From NCBI GenBank assembly GCA_947623555.1, contig CANQGW010000010.1, forward strand, positions 1-47,520: a stretch of 47,520 nucleotides of DNA. Direction: 5' to 3'. Made by a program: the position numbers and the translations under genes. Numbering within the stretch: position 1 is the first letter of the stretch; each line of letters opens with the position of its first letter. Positions 33,846 to 43,344 of this stretch are shown piece after piece. Source of the stretch: an uncultured Clostridia bacterium. GTDB taxonomy: Bacteria > Bacillota > Clostridia > TANB77 > CAG-508. The notes under the pieces were generated by a model that saw nothing but the letters and a program-made list of their open reading frames with translations, ran no database searches and had not been told where the DNA came from.

Positions 33846-34538
33846 TTGGCAATATATGCATTAGCAGATTTGCATCTTTCATTTGCACAGCCAAAGCCAA
33901 TGAGCATATTTGGTGAAAACTGGGCAAACCATGAAGAAAAAATAAAAGAAAATTGGAAAAAAACTATAAAGCCTGATGATACAGTTATATTACCAGGTGA
34001 TTTTTCGTGGGCAACATATTTAGAAGATACATATAAAGATTTTGAATACTTAAATTCTTTGACGGGTAAAAAAATTTTATTAAAAGGGAACCACGATTAT
34101 TGGTGGACTACAGTTACCAACATGAAAAAATATTTGAAGGAGAATAATTTTGAAAATATAGATTTTTTATATAACAATAGCTATTTAGTTGAGAATAAAA
34201 TAATAGTAGGAACTAGAGGGTGGAACATAGCAGAAAGTAACGATACTAAAATGCTAAATAGAGAAGCAATAAGGCTAGAACTTTCAATACAAGACGGCAT
34301 AAACAAATATGGAGATGAAAAAGAAATTATATGTTTTATGCATTATCCACCAATTACACATGGAAATACAAATTTAAATTTTGTTAAACTTATGAATAAA
34401 TACAATATAAAAAGATGCTATTATGGTCATTTACATGGTACATCACAAGCAGATGCTGTAGAAGGTTTAGTAGATGGAATACAATTTAATTTAATAAGTG
34501 CAGATTATTTAAATTTTGAATTAATGAAAATAAATTAA
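33846..34538 (+). CDS. Calcineurin-like metallophosphoesterase (COG1768 type)
   Basis: 230 residues starting at TTG behind GAGGTGA. All five metal motifs are present in order: DLHLS (8-12), LPGDFSW, KGNHDYWW, CFMHYPP and YGHLHG. The family is a two-metal phosphohydrolase of unknown substrate in Firmicutes. It is 19 bp after tsaD and closes this operon; the tig promoter follows. Confidence 0.87.
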   Translation: MAIYALADLHLSFAQPKPMSIFGENWANHEEKIKENWKKTIKPDDTVILPGDFSWATYLEDTYKDFEYLNSLTGKKILLKGNHDYWWTTVTNMKKYLKENNFENIDFLYNNSYLVENKIIVGTRGWNIAESNDTKMLNREAIRLELSIQDGINKYGDEKEIICFMHYPPITHGNTNLNFVKLMNKYNIKRCYYGHLHGTSQADAVEGLVDGIQFNLISADYLNFELMKIN

Positions 34539-34558
34539 TGCTTACTAGGCGGAAGGAC

Positions 34559-34586
34559 TTGCAATATATGAAAAATGTGATATAAT
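34559..34586 (+). promoter_or_regulatory. Promoter of tig
   Basis: TTGCAA (34559-34564), 16-bp spacer, TATAAT (34581-34586), about 80 bp before the tig start, leaving a leader of roughly 75 nt. Confidence 0.55.
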
Positions 34587-34630
34587 ATAAAAGCTTAAAA
34601 ATAGTGAATAAAAAAATTAAGGAGGGAGAG

Positions 34631-34645
34631 ATGTTAGTTTATTAA
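34631..34645 (+). CDS. Possible 4-codon upstream ORF in the tig leader
   Basis: ATG TTA GTT TAT TAA directly behind a strong AAGGAGGGAG (34619-34628), 22 nt before the tig ATG, which has no good site of its own. GTTAG inside it can pair with CTAAC at 34651-34655. It may load ribosomes for tig by re-initiation; chance cannot be excluded. Confidence 0.3.
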   Translation: MLVY

Positions 34646-34667
34646 ACAAGCTAACATACAAGTTAAA

Positions 34668-35954
34668 ATGAGCGTAAAAGTAGAAAATACAAAAAACAAA
34701 AATGAAGTAAAATTAAGCTTTGAAATTGAAGCTGAAAAATTTGAAGAGGCTATGAAAAAAGTATATGCAAAAACAGCAAAATACTTTACAATTCCTGGCT
34801 TTAGAAAAGGAAAAGCACCAATGAACATGGTAGAAAAACGTTATGGTAGTGAAATTTTTTATGAAGATACTTTTAACGAATTAGTACCAGAAATTTACGA
34901 TGAAGCTATTAAAGAAAATAATATACAAGCAGTTAGTAGACCAGATATAGACATTACTCAAATGGAAAAAGGAAAAAACTTAATATTTACAGCAGTAGTA
35001 CAAGTAAAACCAGAAGTAACATTAGGAAAATATAAAGGTATAGAATTAAAAAAAGTAGGGTATACTGTATCTGATGAAGACATAGAACATGAACTAAACC
35101 ACATGGCAGAGCATAATGCAAGGCTAATAACAATTGAGGATAGAAAAGTAGAAAAGGGAGACATTGCTGTTATTGATTTTGAAGGTTCTATTGATGGTGT
35201 TCCTTTTGAAGGTGGAAAAGCACAAAACCACGAACTAGAAATAGGTAGCAACACTTTTATTCCTGGATTTGAAGACCAAGTTATTGGAATGGATAAAGAA
35301 GAAGAAAAAGACATTACAGTTACATTCCCAGAAGACTATTTCTCAAAAGATTTAGCAGGAAAGCCAGCTGTATTTAAAGTTAAAGTACATGAAATAAAGA
35401 AAAAAGAACTTCCAAAAATAGATGATGAATTTGCAAAAGATGTTAGCGAATTTGATAATTTAAAAGATTTAAAAAATAGCATTAAAGAAAAAATGCAAAA
35501 AGAAAATGATGAAAAAGCAAAATATGAAACTGAAGAAAATGCTATAAAAGCTGTTTGTGATGATGTTAAAATAGATATTCCATCAGGAATGATAGAAACA
35601 GAAGTTGACAATATGGTAAAAGACGTAGAACAAAGGCTAAAATATCAAGGTTTAACACTTGAGCAATATTATGCATTATCTGGCAAAACAGAAACAGTAG
35701 TTAGAGACGAAATGAAAGAGCAAGCTGAAAAAACTGTAAAATCTAGATTAGTATTAGAAGCTGTTATAAAAGCAGAAGACCTTAAGCCAGAAGAAAAAGA
35801 AGTAGAAGAAAAGCTTAAAGAAATGGCTAAAAATTATGGTCAAAAAGAAGAAGAAGCTTTAAATAATACATATTTAAAAGATTATATAACAGAAAACTTA
35901 AAAGTTGAAAAAGCAATTGCATTTATAGTAGATAATGCAAAATTAAAAAAATAA
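34668..35954 (+). CDS. tig: Trigger factor
   Basis: 428-residue ribosome-bound chaperone with peptidyl-prolyl isomerase activity. The ribosome-binding domain (1-110) contains the signature PGFRKGKAPMNMVEKRYG; the FKBP-type PPIase domain (about 150-235) has GDIAVIDFEGSIDG and IPGFEDQVIGM; the C-terminal helical arms (about 245-428) are Lys/Glu-rich. Start ATG 34668 agrees with the family N-terminus (MSVKVE), although the strong ribosome binding site is 40 bp upstream next to a 4-codon frame. Followed by clpP and clpX, a common order. Confidence 0.95.
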   Translation: MSVKVENTKNKNEVKLSFEIEAEKFEEAMKKVYAKTAKYFTIPGFRKGKAPMNMVEKRYGSEIFYEDTFNELVPEIYDEAIKENNIQAVSRPDIDITQMEKGKNLIFTAVVQVKPEVTLGKYKGIELKKVGYTVSDEDIEHELNHMAEHNARLITIEDRKVEKGDIAVIDFEGSIDGVPFEGGKAQNHELEIGSNTFIPGFEDQVIGMDKEEEKDITVTFPEDYFSKDLAGKPAVFKVKVHEIKKKELPKIDDEFAKDVSEFDNLKDLKNSIKEKMQKENDEKAKYETEENAIKAVCDDVKIDIPSGMIETEVDNMVKDVEQRLKYQGLTLEQYYALSGKTETVVRDEMKEQAEKTVKSRLVLEAVIKAEDLKPEEKEVEEKLKEMAKNYGQKEEEALNNTYLKDYITENLKVEKAIAFIVDNAKLKK

Positions 35955-36061
35955 TTGTATAGAATATAAAATTTATATACAAAATTAAAAAGTAAAGCAA
36001 AAATAATCACAAGCAAAAATATTGTGAATAAAAATATGTTAGTAAATATGGAGGGATATGA

Positions 36062-36667
36062 ATGAAAGAAAAAAATAGTTTAGTACCTTATGTTATTGAA
36101 CAAACTGCAAAAGGTGAAAGATCATACGATATTTTCTCAAGATTATTAAAAGACAGAATTATATTTTTAGGAGAAGATGTTAATCCAACCTCTGCAAGTT
36201 TAGTAATTGCACAATTATTATTTCTAGAATCAGAAGACCCAGATAAAGAAATTCATTTATATATTAACAGCCCAGGGGGTTCTATTACAGACGGAATGGG
36301 AATTGTAGACACAATGAATTATATTAAATGCCCAGTATCTACAATATGTGTAGGAATGGCAGCTAGCATGGGAGCTGTACTTTTAGCAGCAGGTGAAAAA
36401 GGCAAAAGGTATGCTACACCAAATGCCGAAATTTTAATTCACCAACCACTAATTGGTGGAAATGGAATTGCAGGTCAAACAACAGAAATTAAAATACATG
36501 CAGACCACATGGTAAAAACAAGAGAAAAATTAAACAAATTTTTAAGCGAAAGAACAGGTCAACCATTAGAAGTTATTAATCATGATACAGAAAGAGACAA
36601 TTATATGACAGCAGAAGAAGCATTAAAATATGGACTTATTGATGGTATTATGGAAAAAAGAGCTTAA
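36062..36667 (+). CDS. clpP: ATP-dependent Clp protease proteolytic subunit
   Basis: 201 residues. Catalytic Ser in [14 protein letters not shown] (about 102), His in [10 protein letters not shown] (about 127) and Asp in [11 protein letters not shown] (about 178). [13 protein letters not shown] forms the oxyanion region. It assembles as a tetradecamer fed by ClpX, encoded 29 bp downstream. GGAGGG precedes the ATG. The 107-bp gap before it contains short AT-rich dyads but no recognisable CtsR box. Confidence 0.97.
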   Translation: MKEKNSLVPYVIEQTAKGERSYDIFSRLLKDRIIFLGEDVNPTSASLVIAQLLFLESEDPDKEIHLYINSPGGSITDGMGIVDTMNYIKCPVSTICVGMAASMGAVLLAAGEKGKRYATPNAEILIHQPLIGGNGIAGQTTEIKIHADHMVKTREKLNKFLSERTGQPLEVINHDTERDNYMTAEEALKYGLIDGIMEKRA

Positions 36668-36696
36668 AATAAAAATAAATATAAGGAGTATAATTA

Positions 36697-38013
36697 ATGG
36701 CAAATAGTAAAATAAAGGGAGTAAAATGCTCTTTTTGTGGGAAATCACAAGATGCAGTTAGCAGAATAATAGCAGGCCCAGGTGTTTATATTTGTGATGA
36801 ATGTATTAAAGTATGTAACAACATATTAGAAGACGAACTTTACGAAGATACACAAATTACTTATACTACAAGTACAGAAGAAAAGTTACCTACTCCAGCA
36901 GAAATTAAACAAATTTTAGATTCTTATGTAATAGGTCAAGACGAAGCTAAAAAAACTTTATCTGTTGCGGTATATAACCATTATAAAAGAATTAATAATA
37001 AAACTGAAAAAGATGATGATGTAGAAATACAAAAAAGTAATGTACTATTATTAGGTCCAACAGGATGTGGTAAAACATTACTTGCACAAACACTTGCTAG
37101 AATATTAAAAGTTCCTTTTGCAATTGCAGATGCTACAACATTAACAGAAGCAGGTTATGTAGGTGAAGATGTAGAAAATATTTTGCTTAAATTAATTCAA
37201 GCTGCAGACTATGATGTAGAAAAAGCAGAAAAAGGAATAATATATATAGATGAAATAGATAAAATATCTAGAAAATCTGAAAATCCATCTATTACAAGAG
37301 ATGTTAGTGGTGAAGGTGTACAACAAGCATTACTTAAAATTATAGAAGGAACCACAGCATCTGTTCCACCACAAGGTGGAAGAAAACATCCACATCAAGA
37401 ATTTATACAAATTAACACAGAAAATATTTTATTTATATGTGGCGGTGCATTTGAAGGATTAGAAAAAATTGTAAAAGATAGAATTGGAAAAAAATCTATT
37501 GGTTTTGGTGCACAAATTGAAAGTAACAAAGATATTAACAAATACAAAGTATTTGAACAATTATTACCACAAGACTTACTAAAATTTGGTTTAATTCCAG
37601 AGTTTGTTGGTAGACTTCCAATTATAGCAACTTTACGTGAATTAGATAGAAATGCCTTAATAGACATTGTAACAAAGCCAAAAAATGCATTAGTTAAACA
37701 ATATCAAAAACTATTTGAGTTAGATAATGTAGAGCTAGAATTTGAAAAAGAAGCATTAGAGCAAATAGTAGATAAAGCAATAGAAAGAAAAACAGGTGCA
37801 AGGGGCTTGCGTTCTATTATAGAAGATATTATGAGGGACATTATGTTTGAAATACCATCAAACCCTAAAATAGAAAAATGCATTATTACAAAAGCAACTG
37901 TAGAAAATGGAGAAGCACCTAACATTATAATTAACAATAATAGAGAATTGCCAACTAAAAAAACGGTAAGAACCAAAAGGCAAACTACTACTAAAAAAAG
38001 CGAAACAGCATAA
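36697..38013 (+). CDS. clpX: ATP-dependent Clp protease ATP-binding subunit ClpX
   Basis: 438 residues. N-terminal C4 zinc finger (CSFCGKSQ ... YICDEC), AAA+ module with Walker [13 protein letters not shown], Walker [11 protein letters not shown], the pore segment GYVGEDV and the [11 protein letters not shown] region, and the C-terminal [13 protein letters not shown]. Unfolds substrates and feeds them to ClpP. Basic tail ([14 protein letters not shown]). Same operon as clpP; a terminator follows. Confidence 0.97.
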   Translation: MANSKIKGVKCSFCGKSQDAVSRIIAGPGVYICDECIKVCNNILEDELYEDTQITYTTSTEEKLPTPAEIKQILDSYVIGQDEAKKTLSVAVYNHYKRINNKTEKDDDVEIQKSNVLLLGPTGCGKTLLAQTLARILKVPFAIADATTLTEAGYVGEDVENILLKLIQAADYDVEKAEKGIIYIDEIDKISRKSENPSITRDVSGEGVQQALLKIIEGTTASVPPQGGRKHPHQEFIQINTENILFICGGAFEGLEKIVKDRIGKKSIGFGAQIESNKDINKYKVFEQLLPQDLLKFGLIPEFVGRLPIIATLRELDRNALIDIVTKPKNALVKQYQKLFELDNVELEFEKEALEQIVDKAIERKTGARGLRSIIEDIMRDIMFEIPSNPKIEKCIITKATVENGEAPNIIINNNRELPTKKTVRTKRQTTTKKSETA

Positions 38014-38019
38014 ATGTAT

Positions 38020-38055
38020 AAAGATTCCTATATATAAGGTAGGAATCTTTATTTT
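38020..38055 (+). terminator. Intrinsic terminator after clpX
   Basis: 11-bp stem AAAGATTCCTA / TAGGAATCTTT, then ATTTT. Confidence 0.65.
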
Positions 38056-38070
38056 AAAATAATATAATAA

Positions 38071-38115
38071 AATGTCAAATATTTGTTTGACATTTTTTTG
38101 TTTGTATGTTATTAT
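38071..38115 (+). promoter_or_regulatory. lexA promoter with overlapping dyad operator
   Basis: TTGACA (38087-38092), 17-bp spacer, TATTAT (38110-38115). A perfect inverted repeat AATGTCAAA (38071-38079), 6-bp spacer, TTTGACATT (38086-38094) covers the -35 box, a placement expected for autorepression. It differs from the usual Firmicutes LexA box (GAAC-N4-GTTC type). Confidence 0.6.
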
Positions 38116-38190
38116 ATTATAGGAAATAAAAAATGGTTATATTAACCTAATGTGGAAACCATTGTAAATTATAATAAGGAGTGATGTATT

Positions 38191-38853
38191 TTGACTAGAA
38201 AAAAGGATCCAATGTCTATTAACAAAAGGGAAAAGGCAATTTTAAAATTTATTGAAAAGCAAGTTGAAGAAAAAGGTTATGCACCATCAGTTAGAGAAAT
38301 AGGAAAAGCAGTTGGTTTAAAATCAACAGCTACTGTTCATGGCTACCTAGCAAAACTTTCTGAAAAAGGTTACATTAAAAAGGAAGACCAAAAAGGTAGA
38401 ACATTACGTTTATTAAAAGGTGGAAACGGAGAACCAATTAATAAAAACAAAGAAAACAAAAACTACTATACAGGTAAAGAAATGGTAGAGGTTCCTGTTA
38501 TAGGAAAAATTACAGCAGGTGAACCAATTTTAGCAGTAGAAAATATTACAGATACTTTTCCAATTCCAATTGACTTTGTTGGAAATAGTGAAAGCTTTAT
38601 GCTTACAGTTCGTGGCGAAAGCATGATAGAAGCAGGAATATTAAATGGAGATTATATTTTAGTAAAAAAACAAAATACAGCAAGCAATGGTGAAATAGTA
38701 GTTGCATTAATTGGAGAAGAGGCAACAGTTAAAACTTTTTATAAAGAAAAAGATCACATAAGATTGCAACCTCAAAACAGTACAATGGAACCAATTATTG
38801 TTCCAAACTGTGAAATACTAGGAAAAGTAGCAGGGGTATTTAGAAAAATATAA
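38191..38853 (+). CDS. lexA: LexA repressor (S24 peptidase)
   Basis: 220 residues from TTG behind GGAGTGATG. Winged-helix domain (about 10-72) with YAPSVREIGKAVGLKSTATV; cleavage site Ala-Gly in KITAGEPIL (about 110); catalytic Ser in VRGESMIEAG and Lys in EATVKTF. Represses SOS genes and self-cleaves with RecA filament. A dyad on its own promoter suggests autoregulation. A small membrane protein gene follows 24 bp later and may be under the same control. Confidence 0.94.
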   Translation: MTRKKDPMSINKREKAILKFIEKQVEEKGYAPSVREIGKAVGLKSTATVHGYLAKLSEKGYIKKEDQKGRTLRLLKGGNGEPINKNKENKNYYTGKEMVEVPVIGKITAGEPILAVENITDTFPIPIDFVGNSESFMLTVRGESMIEAGILNGDYILVKKQNTASNGEIVVALIGEEATVKTFYKEKDHIRLQPQNSTMEPIIVPNCEILGKVAGVFRKI

Positions 38854-38877
38854 AAAATAATAAAATGGAGGTTTTTT

Positions 38878-39396
38878 ATGGCTTACTTGGATAGGTGGAT
38901 GTATGATAGTAGACCTAGAATGAAAGTATTCTTATGTTATTTTCTAATATTTATTGCATTCTTCATTTTTTCAGATGTAATGATATACTTATATAATAAG
39001 TCATCATATAAACCAATGGAAAGCTATGAAGTGCAAGTATCTAGCCCAGAAATAACAGTAACATTAGCAGAAGCATCTAATGCAAATGGCAATGTTAAGG
39101 GAACTATTAAAAACAATACAAATGAAGACATAGTAAATAAATATATGAAGTTTGACTTCTATACAGCTTTAAACACCAATGCAGGAACTAAATATATTAA
39201 AATAGATAAGTTAGCCAAAGACGAAGAGAAAAATTACGAATTAGGTTTTCGTTATGATAATGTATCAAAAGTAAAAATTAATATAGTAGAAGAATCACAA
39301 GCCCAAAATGCTACAGCAGAAGAGCTAGAGGTAAACCCAGTAATCGGTACAACTGGCATATTTGGAAGTATTATATATGCATATTTATTTTTCTAA
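38878..39396 (+). CDS. Hypothetical membrane-anchored protein
   Basis: 172 residues. One membrane helix near the N-terminus (VFLCYFLIFIAFFIFSDVMIYLY, about 17-39) and an outside beta-rich domain (EVQVSSPEITVTLAEAS ... VKGTIKNNTNEDI) of the kind seen in small Ig-like, FxLYD-type proteins; a final hydrophobic segment (GIFGSIIYAYLFF) ends the protein. No family confirmed. The spacing to lexA (24 bp, GGAGG site) suggests cotranscription and possible SOS-linked expression, such as a membrane-level division or stress factor (inference only). Confidence 0.65.
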   Translation: MAYLDRWMYDSRPRMKVFLCYFLIFIAFFIFSDVMIYLYNKSSYKPMESYEVQVSSPEITVTLAEASNANGNVKGTIKNNTNEDIVNKYMKFDFYTALNTNAGTKYIKIDKLAKDEEKNYELGFRYDNVSKVKINIVEESQAQNATAEELEVNPVIGTTGIFGSIIYAYLFF

Positions 39397-39424
39397 ATAA
39401 TAGTATAAATAAAGCAAAAAATGG

Positions 39425-39466
39425 AAAAAATAGAATAGGAAGTTATATTTCTATTCTATTTTTTTA
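39425..39466 (+). terminator. Intrinsic terminator
   Basis: 14-bp stem AAAAAATAGAATAG / CTATTCTATTTTTT with T run; ends the lexA transcript. Confidence 0.7.
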
Positions 39467-39494
39467 GGTTTATGTGAAAAAATGAAAAAAGGCA

Positions 39495-39544
39495 TTGATA
39501 TTTTTTATTACTTGTAATATAATTGTAACATAATTGTAATAAAA
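39495..39544 (+). promoter_or_regulatory. mreB promoter overlapping three 11-bp tandem repeats
   Basis: TTGATA (39495-39500), 17-bp spacer, TATAAT (39518-39523). Three direct copies of TTGTAAYAWAA occupy 39512-39522, 39523-39533 and 39534-39544, one helical turn apart, covering the -10 and the transcription start. Possibly a regulator-binding array. Confidence 0.6.
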
Positions 39545-39570
39545 ATGAAACACAATATTCTGAAAGGAAG

Positions 39571-40581
39571 ATGAAGATGTTTAAGTATGGACAAGATATA
39601 GGTATTGACTTGGGTACAGCCACAGTTATTGCTTATGTAAAAGGAAAAGGTATTGTATTAAGAGAGCCTTCTGTTGTTGCAGTAGATAACAATACTGGCG
39701 AAGTATTGGCAGTTGGAAAAGAAGCAAGAAGAATGCTTGGAAGAACACCAGGAAATATTGTAGCAACCAGACCATTAAGAGATGGAGTTATTTCAAGTTA
39801 TACTGTTACAGAGAAAATGCTTAAATATTTTATTAATCGTGTTTGTGGAAAATTTATATTTGCACCAAGAATTATGATATGTATTCCTTCAAAAGTAACA
39901 GAAGTAGAAAAAAAAGCAGTAATAGATGCTGCATCACAAGCTGGGGCAAGAAAGGTATATTTAATAGAAGAACCAATTGCTGCCGCAATTGGTGCAGGGC
40001 TTGATATATCTAGACCATGTGGCAATATGGTAGTAGATATTGGTGGAGGAACAACAGATATTGCAGTAATTTCTTTAGGAGGTTCTGTAGTTAGTTCTTC
40101 ACTTAAAGTAGCAGGCGACAAATTTGATGAGGCAATTGTAAGATATATTAAGAAAAAATATAATGTAATTATAGGAGAAAGAACAGCAGAAGATTTAAAA
40201 ATAAATATAGGATGTGTATATCCAAAAATTCAAGATATGGAAATGGATATTAGAGGAAGAGATTTGGCAACAGGTCTTCCAAAAACAATAACAGTTCATT
40301 CTAGTGAAATGCTAGAAGCTTTAACAGAACCTGCAATGCAGGTGATAGATGCTGTACATAGTGTTTTAGAAAAAACACCACCAGAACTTGCAGCAGATAT
40401 TAGTGATAGAGGAATTTACATGACTGGCGGAGGTTGCTTAATAGATGGTTTAGATAAACTTTTGCAAGAAAAAACCGGTATTAATGTAATGATAGCGCAA
40501 GATGCAATTTCATGTGTTGCTCTAGGAACTGGAAAAGCATTAGACAATTTAGATGTGTTAGATGCTAAAAAGAGAAGATAA
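39571..40581 (+). CDS. mreB: Rod-shape actin MreB/Mbl
   Basis: 336 residues. Actin-fold motifs: phosphate 1 DIGIDLGTATVIAYV, MreB-specific REPSVVAVD and TRPLRDGVI, phosphate 2 VVDIGGGTTDIAVISLGG, adenosine motif YMTGGGCLIDGLDKLL. Polymerises under the membrane and guides side-wall synthesis. No mreC/mreD follow, so this could be an Mbl- or MreBH-type paralogue; the two cannot be told apart here. Start ATG 39571 or ATG 39577, both behind AAAGGAAG. Own promoter and terminator. Confidence 0.92.
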   Translation: MKMFKYGQDIGIDLGTATVIAYVKGKGIVLREPSVVAVDNNTGEVLAVGKEARRMLGRTPGNIVATRPLRDGVISSYTVTEKMLKYFINRVCGKFIFAPRIMICIPSKVTEVEKKAVIDAASQAGARKVYLIEEPIAAAIGAGLDISRPCGNMVVDIGGGTTDIAVISLGGSVVSSSLKVAGDKFDEAIVRYIKKKYNVIIGERTAEDLKINIGCVYPKIQDMEMDIRGRDLATGLPKTITVHSSEMLEALTEPAMQVIDAVHSVLEKTPPELAADISDRGIYMTGGGCLIDGLDKLLQEKTGINVMIAQDAISCVALGTGKALDNLDVLDAKKRR

Positions 40582-40592
40582 ATAATTCTCTT

Positions 40593-40632
40593 AAAAATGG
40601 TTTAAATATTAATATTTAAACCATTTTTACTT
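40593..40632 (+). terminator. Intrinsic terminator after mreB
   Basis: 18-bp perfect palindrome (40593-40610 / 40611-40628) ending in TTTTT. Confidence 0.75.
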
Positions 40633-40687
40633 TTATTTAAAAGTTATTTTTGAAAATTTGAACAACAAGTCAGATTTTAATTTTATC

Positions 40688-40716
40688 TTGCATAATTAAG
40701 CATAAAATTATATAAT
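40688..40716 (+). promoter_or_regulatory. Promoter of the TetR-ligase operon
   Basis: TTGCAT (40688-40693), 17-bp spacer, TATAAT (40711-40716). Confidence 0.55.
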
Positions 40717-40751
40717 AAAATAGTATTTTAAAACATATAAGGTGAAAATAT

Positions 40752-41324
40752 ATGAATAAAACAAAAAGAAAAATATTTGAAACCTCTATGAAATTATTTG
40801 CAGAAAAGGGCTATGATGCTACTAGTATTGAAGAAATCACAGCAACAGTAGGTGTAGCAAAAGGAACACTTTATTACCACTTTTCAAGCAAAGAAGAAAT
40901 TTTTAATTTCTTAATAGAAGAGGGCGTAAAATTATTAAAAAATAGTATTGCAATTAAAACAGACAAACTAGAAAATTCTATAGATAAAATAAGGGCAATA
41001 GTTTTAATACAAATAAAAATATTAGTAAAATATGAAAACTTTATGACTATTATTTTAAGTCAAATATGGGGCACAGACCCAAGAAGTCAAATGTGTAAAA
41101 ACTATGTATTTGAATATATACAAATGATAGAAGAAATTGTAAAAGATGGAATTGAAAAAGGGGAAATTGTAGATGCTGACCCAAATGTAATTGCATCTGG
41201 TATTTTTGGTTTTACATGTTCAAGCTTAATATATAAAATGAGGCATCATGATGAAGAAATAGATGTAATGACATTAGACAGAGAAATAGAAAAATCATTT
41301 ATAAGAAAGCTAAAAAAAATATAA
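40752..41324 (+). CDS. TetR/AcrR family regulator
   Basis: 190 residues. The N-terminal HTH is typical: RKIFETSMKLFAEKGYDATS, then IEEITATVGVAKGTLYYHF as the recognition region and SSKEEIFNFLIEEG. The all-helical C-terminus binds an unknown ligand. It is 17 bp upstream of an acyl-CoA ligase gene, so acyl-CoA or a fatty acid is a plausible effector, as in FadR-type TetR regulators (inference). Likely autoregulated. Confidence 0.9.
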   Translation: MNKTKRKIFETSMKLFAEKGYDATSIEEITATVGVAKGTLYYHFSSKEEIFNFLIEEGVKLLKNSIAIKTDKLENSIDKIRAIVLIQIKILVKYENFMTIILSQIWGTDPRSQMCKNYVFEYIQMIEEIVKDGIEKGEIVDADPNVIASGIFGFTCSSLIYKMRHHDEEIDVMTLDREIEKSFIRKLKKI

Positions 41325-41341
41325 AGTTAGGAGAACATTAA

Positions 41342-43216
41342 ATGAGAGGTTTAAGAGATTTTAAAGTACCAAATTTTAAATTCCCAAAATTTAAAATGAA
41401 AGAATTATCACAAATAGACGAAGTAAATGTTGACTATGAGGCAATAAAAAAAGCACACGAAGAAGAAACTAAAAAAGAAATAAAAAATTATACTCCAACC
41501 ACTTATGAAACAATGCAAGAGGTCTTTTATCAATGTACAAAAAAATATGCAGATAAAGAATTTATTGTAGAAAAGTTTGACCAAAAAGGAAAGTACACAG
41601 AAATAAAATATAGTCAATTTAAAGAAGATGTAATAGCATTTGGAACAAGCTTAATGAGAAAGTTGAGTTTAGGTGAAAACCCAAGAATAGTTATTTTAAG
41701 TGAAACTACATATGACTGGTATGTATCATATATGACAGTTCTTTGTGGAAACGGAATTGCAATTCCAACAGATAAAGAACTTCCAGATAATGAACTAGAA
41801 AATGTAATAAAAAGGTCAAAAGCAGATGTTGTAATATATTCTACAAGAAAAGAAGACTCTGTAAAAAAAGTTTTGCCAAACATTCCAAATGTAAAATATT
41901 TTATAAAAATGTATTCAGATGATGGAATAGATGGAAAAAATGTAGGAATGAACTACTTAATTCAAGAAGGAAAAGCATTAGTAAAAAATGGTGATGATGC
42001 ATATTCTAGAATTAGGGTTATTCCAGACGAATTTAAAGTACTTTTATTTACATCAGGAACAACATCAAGTGCAAAAGGAGTTATGCTATCTAGCCGTAAT
42101 TTAGCAGAAAACATAAATGCTGTTTCTGCCTATGTAAAGCTATATCCAGAAGATAGGTTCTTTTCAGTATTACCTTTGCATCACACTTATGAGTCAACAA
42201 TAGGCTTTTTATTACCTCTTGCATGTGGATCTTCAATAGCAGTTTGCCAAGGATTAAAACACATTGTACCAAATCTGCAAGAAACAAAACCAACTTGTAT
42301 GTTAGCAGTTCCACTATTAATTGAAAATTTGTACAAAAAAATAAATGCAAATATTAAAAAAAGCAAAAAAGACACACTAGTAAACTCTATGATACATGTA
42401 ACAAATGCTTTAAAAGCAGTGGGTGTAGATATTAAACGTAAAGTTTTTGCAGAAATACATGAAAATTTAGGCGGAAAATTAAGAATTATTGTATCTGCTG
42501 CAGCTCCAATAGATGCTAAAATTGGAAAATGGGTAGAAGATATAGGAATAGCATTTTTGCAAGGTTATGGTTTAACAGAAACAGCACCAATAGCTGCTCT
42601 AACACCAGAATTTCAGCCTAAAGTAGGTTCTGCTGGAAAAGCAGTATTTACAGCACAATTAAAAATAGATTCACCAAATGAAAATGGAGAAGGAGAAGTA
42701 CTTATTAAGTCTCCTACGTTAATGCTTGGTTATTATGAAGATGAAGAAGCAACAAATGAAGTAATAGAAGAGGAAAACGGTGAAAGATGGTTCCGTTCAG
42801 GAGATATTGGATATTTAGATAAAGATGGTTTCTTATATATAACAGGCAGAAGCAAAAATGTAATAGTAACACAAAATGGTAAAAATATTTATCCAGAAGA
42901 AATAGAGTTATTATTATCACAAGTTGCAGAAATTAAAGAGTGTATGGTATACGGAAAAGAAGATACTCAAAACAAAGAAAGTAAAGAATTAATTATTTCT
43001 GTAAGAGTAATACCAAATGAAGAAGAACTACAAGCAAAATACGGAAGTAATTTAACTGAAGAGCAAGTTAGAGATATTATATGGGGAAAAATTAAAGAAA
43101 TAAACAAAAAATTAACTTCATATAAAGCAATAAAAAATTTAGAAATAAAACATAATGAATTTGAAAAAACTACTACAATGAAAATTAAACGTTATGCCGA
43201 ATTAAGCAAAAAATAA
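41342..43216 (+). CDS. AMP-dependent long-chain acyl-CoA synthetase-like ligase
   Basis: 624 residues of the ANL superfamily. Core motif LLFTSGTTSSAKGVMLSSRN (about 237-256) binds ATP; GYGLTETAPIAAL is the A5 motif; RWFRSGDIGYLDKDGFLYITGR holds the hinge Asp/Arg; the C-terminal Lys region (TTTMKIKRY) should carry the catalytic lysine. The N-terminal 40 residues are a poorly conserved, lysine-rich extension. Makes acyl-AMP and then acyl-CoA (or acyl-carrier) from a fatty acid. In an operon with the TetR regulator. Confidence 0.88.
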   Translation: MRGLRDFKVPNFKFPKFKMKELSQIDEVNVDYEAIKKAHEEETKKEIKNYTPTTYETMQEVFYQCTKKYADKEFIVEKFDQKGKYTEIKYSQFKEDVIAFGTSLMRKLSLGENPRIVILSETTYDWYVSYMTVLCGNGIAIPTDKELPDNELENVIKRSKADVVIYSTRKEDSVKKVLPNIPNVKYFIKMYSDDGIDGKNVGMNYLIQEGKALVKNGDDAYSRIRVIPDEFKVLLFTSGTTSSAKGVMLSSRNLAENINAVSAYVKLYPEDRFFSVLPLHHTYESTIGFLLPLACGSSIAVCQGLKHIVPNLQETKPTCMLAVPLLIENLYKKINANIKKSKKDTLVNSMIHVTNALKAVGVDIKRKVFAEIHENLGGKLRIIVSAAAPIDAKIGKWVEDIGIAFLQGYGLTETAPIAALTPEFQPKVGSAGKAVFTAQLKIDSPNENGEGEVLIKSPTLMLGYYEDEEATNEVIEEENGERWFRSGDIGYLDKDGFLYITGRSKNVIVTQNGKNIYPEEIELLLSQVAEIKECMVYGKEDTQNKESKELIISVRVIPNEEELQAKYGSNLTEEQVRDIIWGKIKEINKKLTSYKAIKNLEIKHNEFEKTTTMKIKRYAELSKK

Positions 43217-43315
43217 CTATATAAATCAGGAAAATCTACGCAAAATGCGAAGTTAAAGGCAAAATTCATTTTCAAAAAAACCTCATAAAAAAAGACAAAT
43301 AGTTACAAAATATTC

Positions 43316-43344
43316 TTGACTTTGTAAAAATGTTGTAATAAAAT
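43316..43344 (+). promoter_or_regulatory. Probable promoter of the 43466 gene
   Basis: TTGACT (43316-43321), 17-bp spacer, TAAAAT (43339-43344). The rest of the 249-bp gap before the gene (43217-43465) holds nothing else I can identify. Confidence 0.5.
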
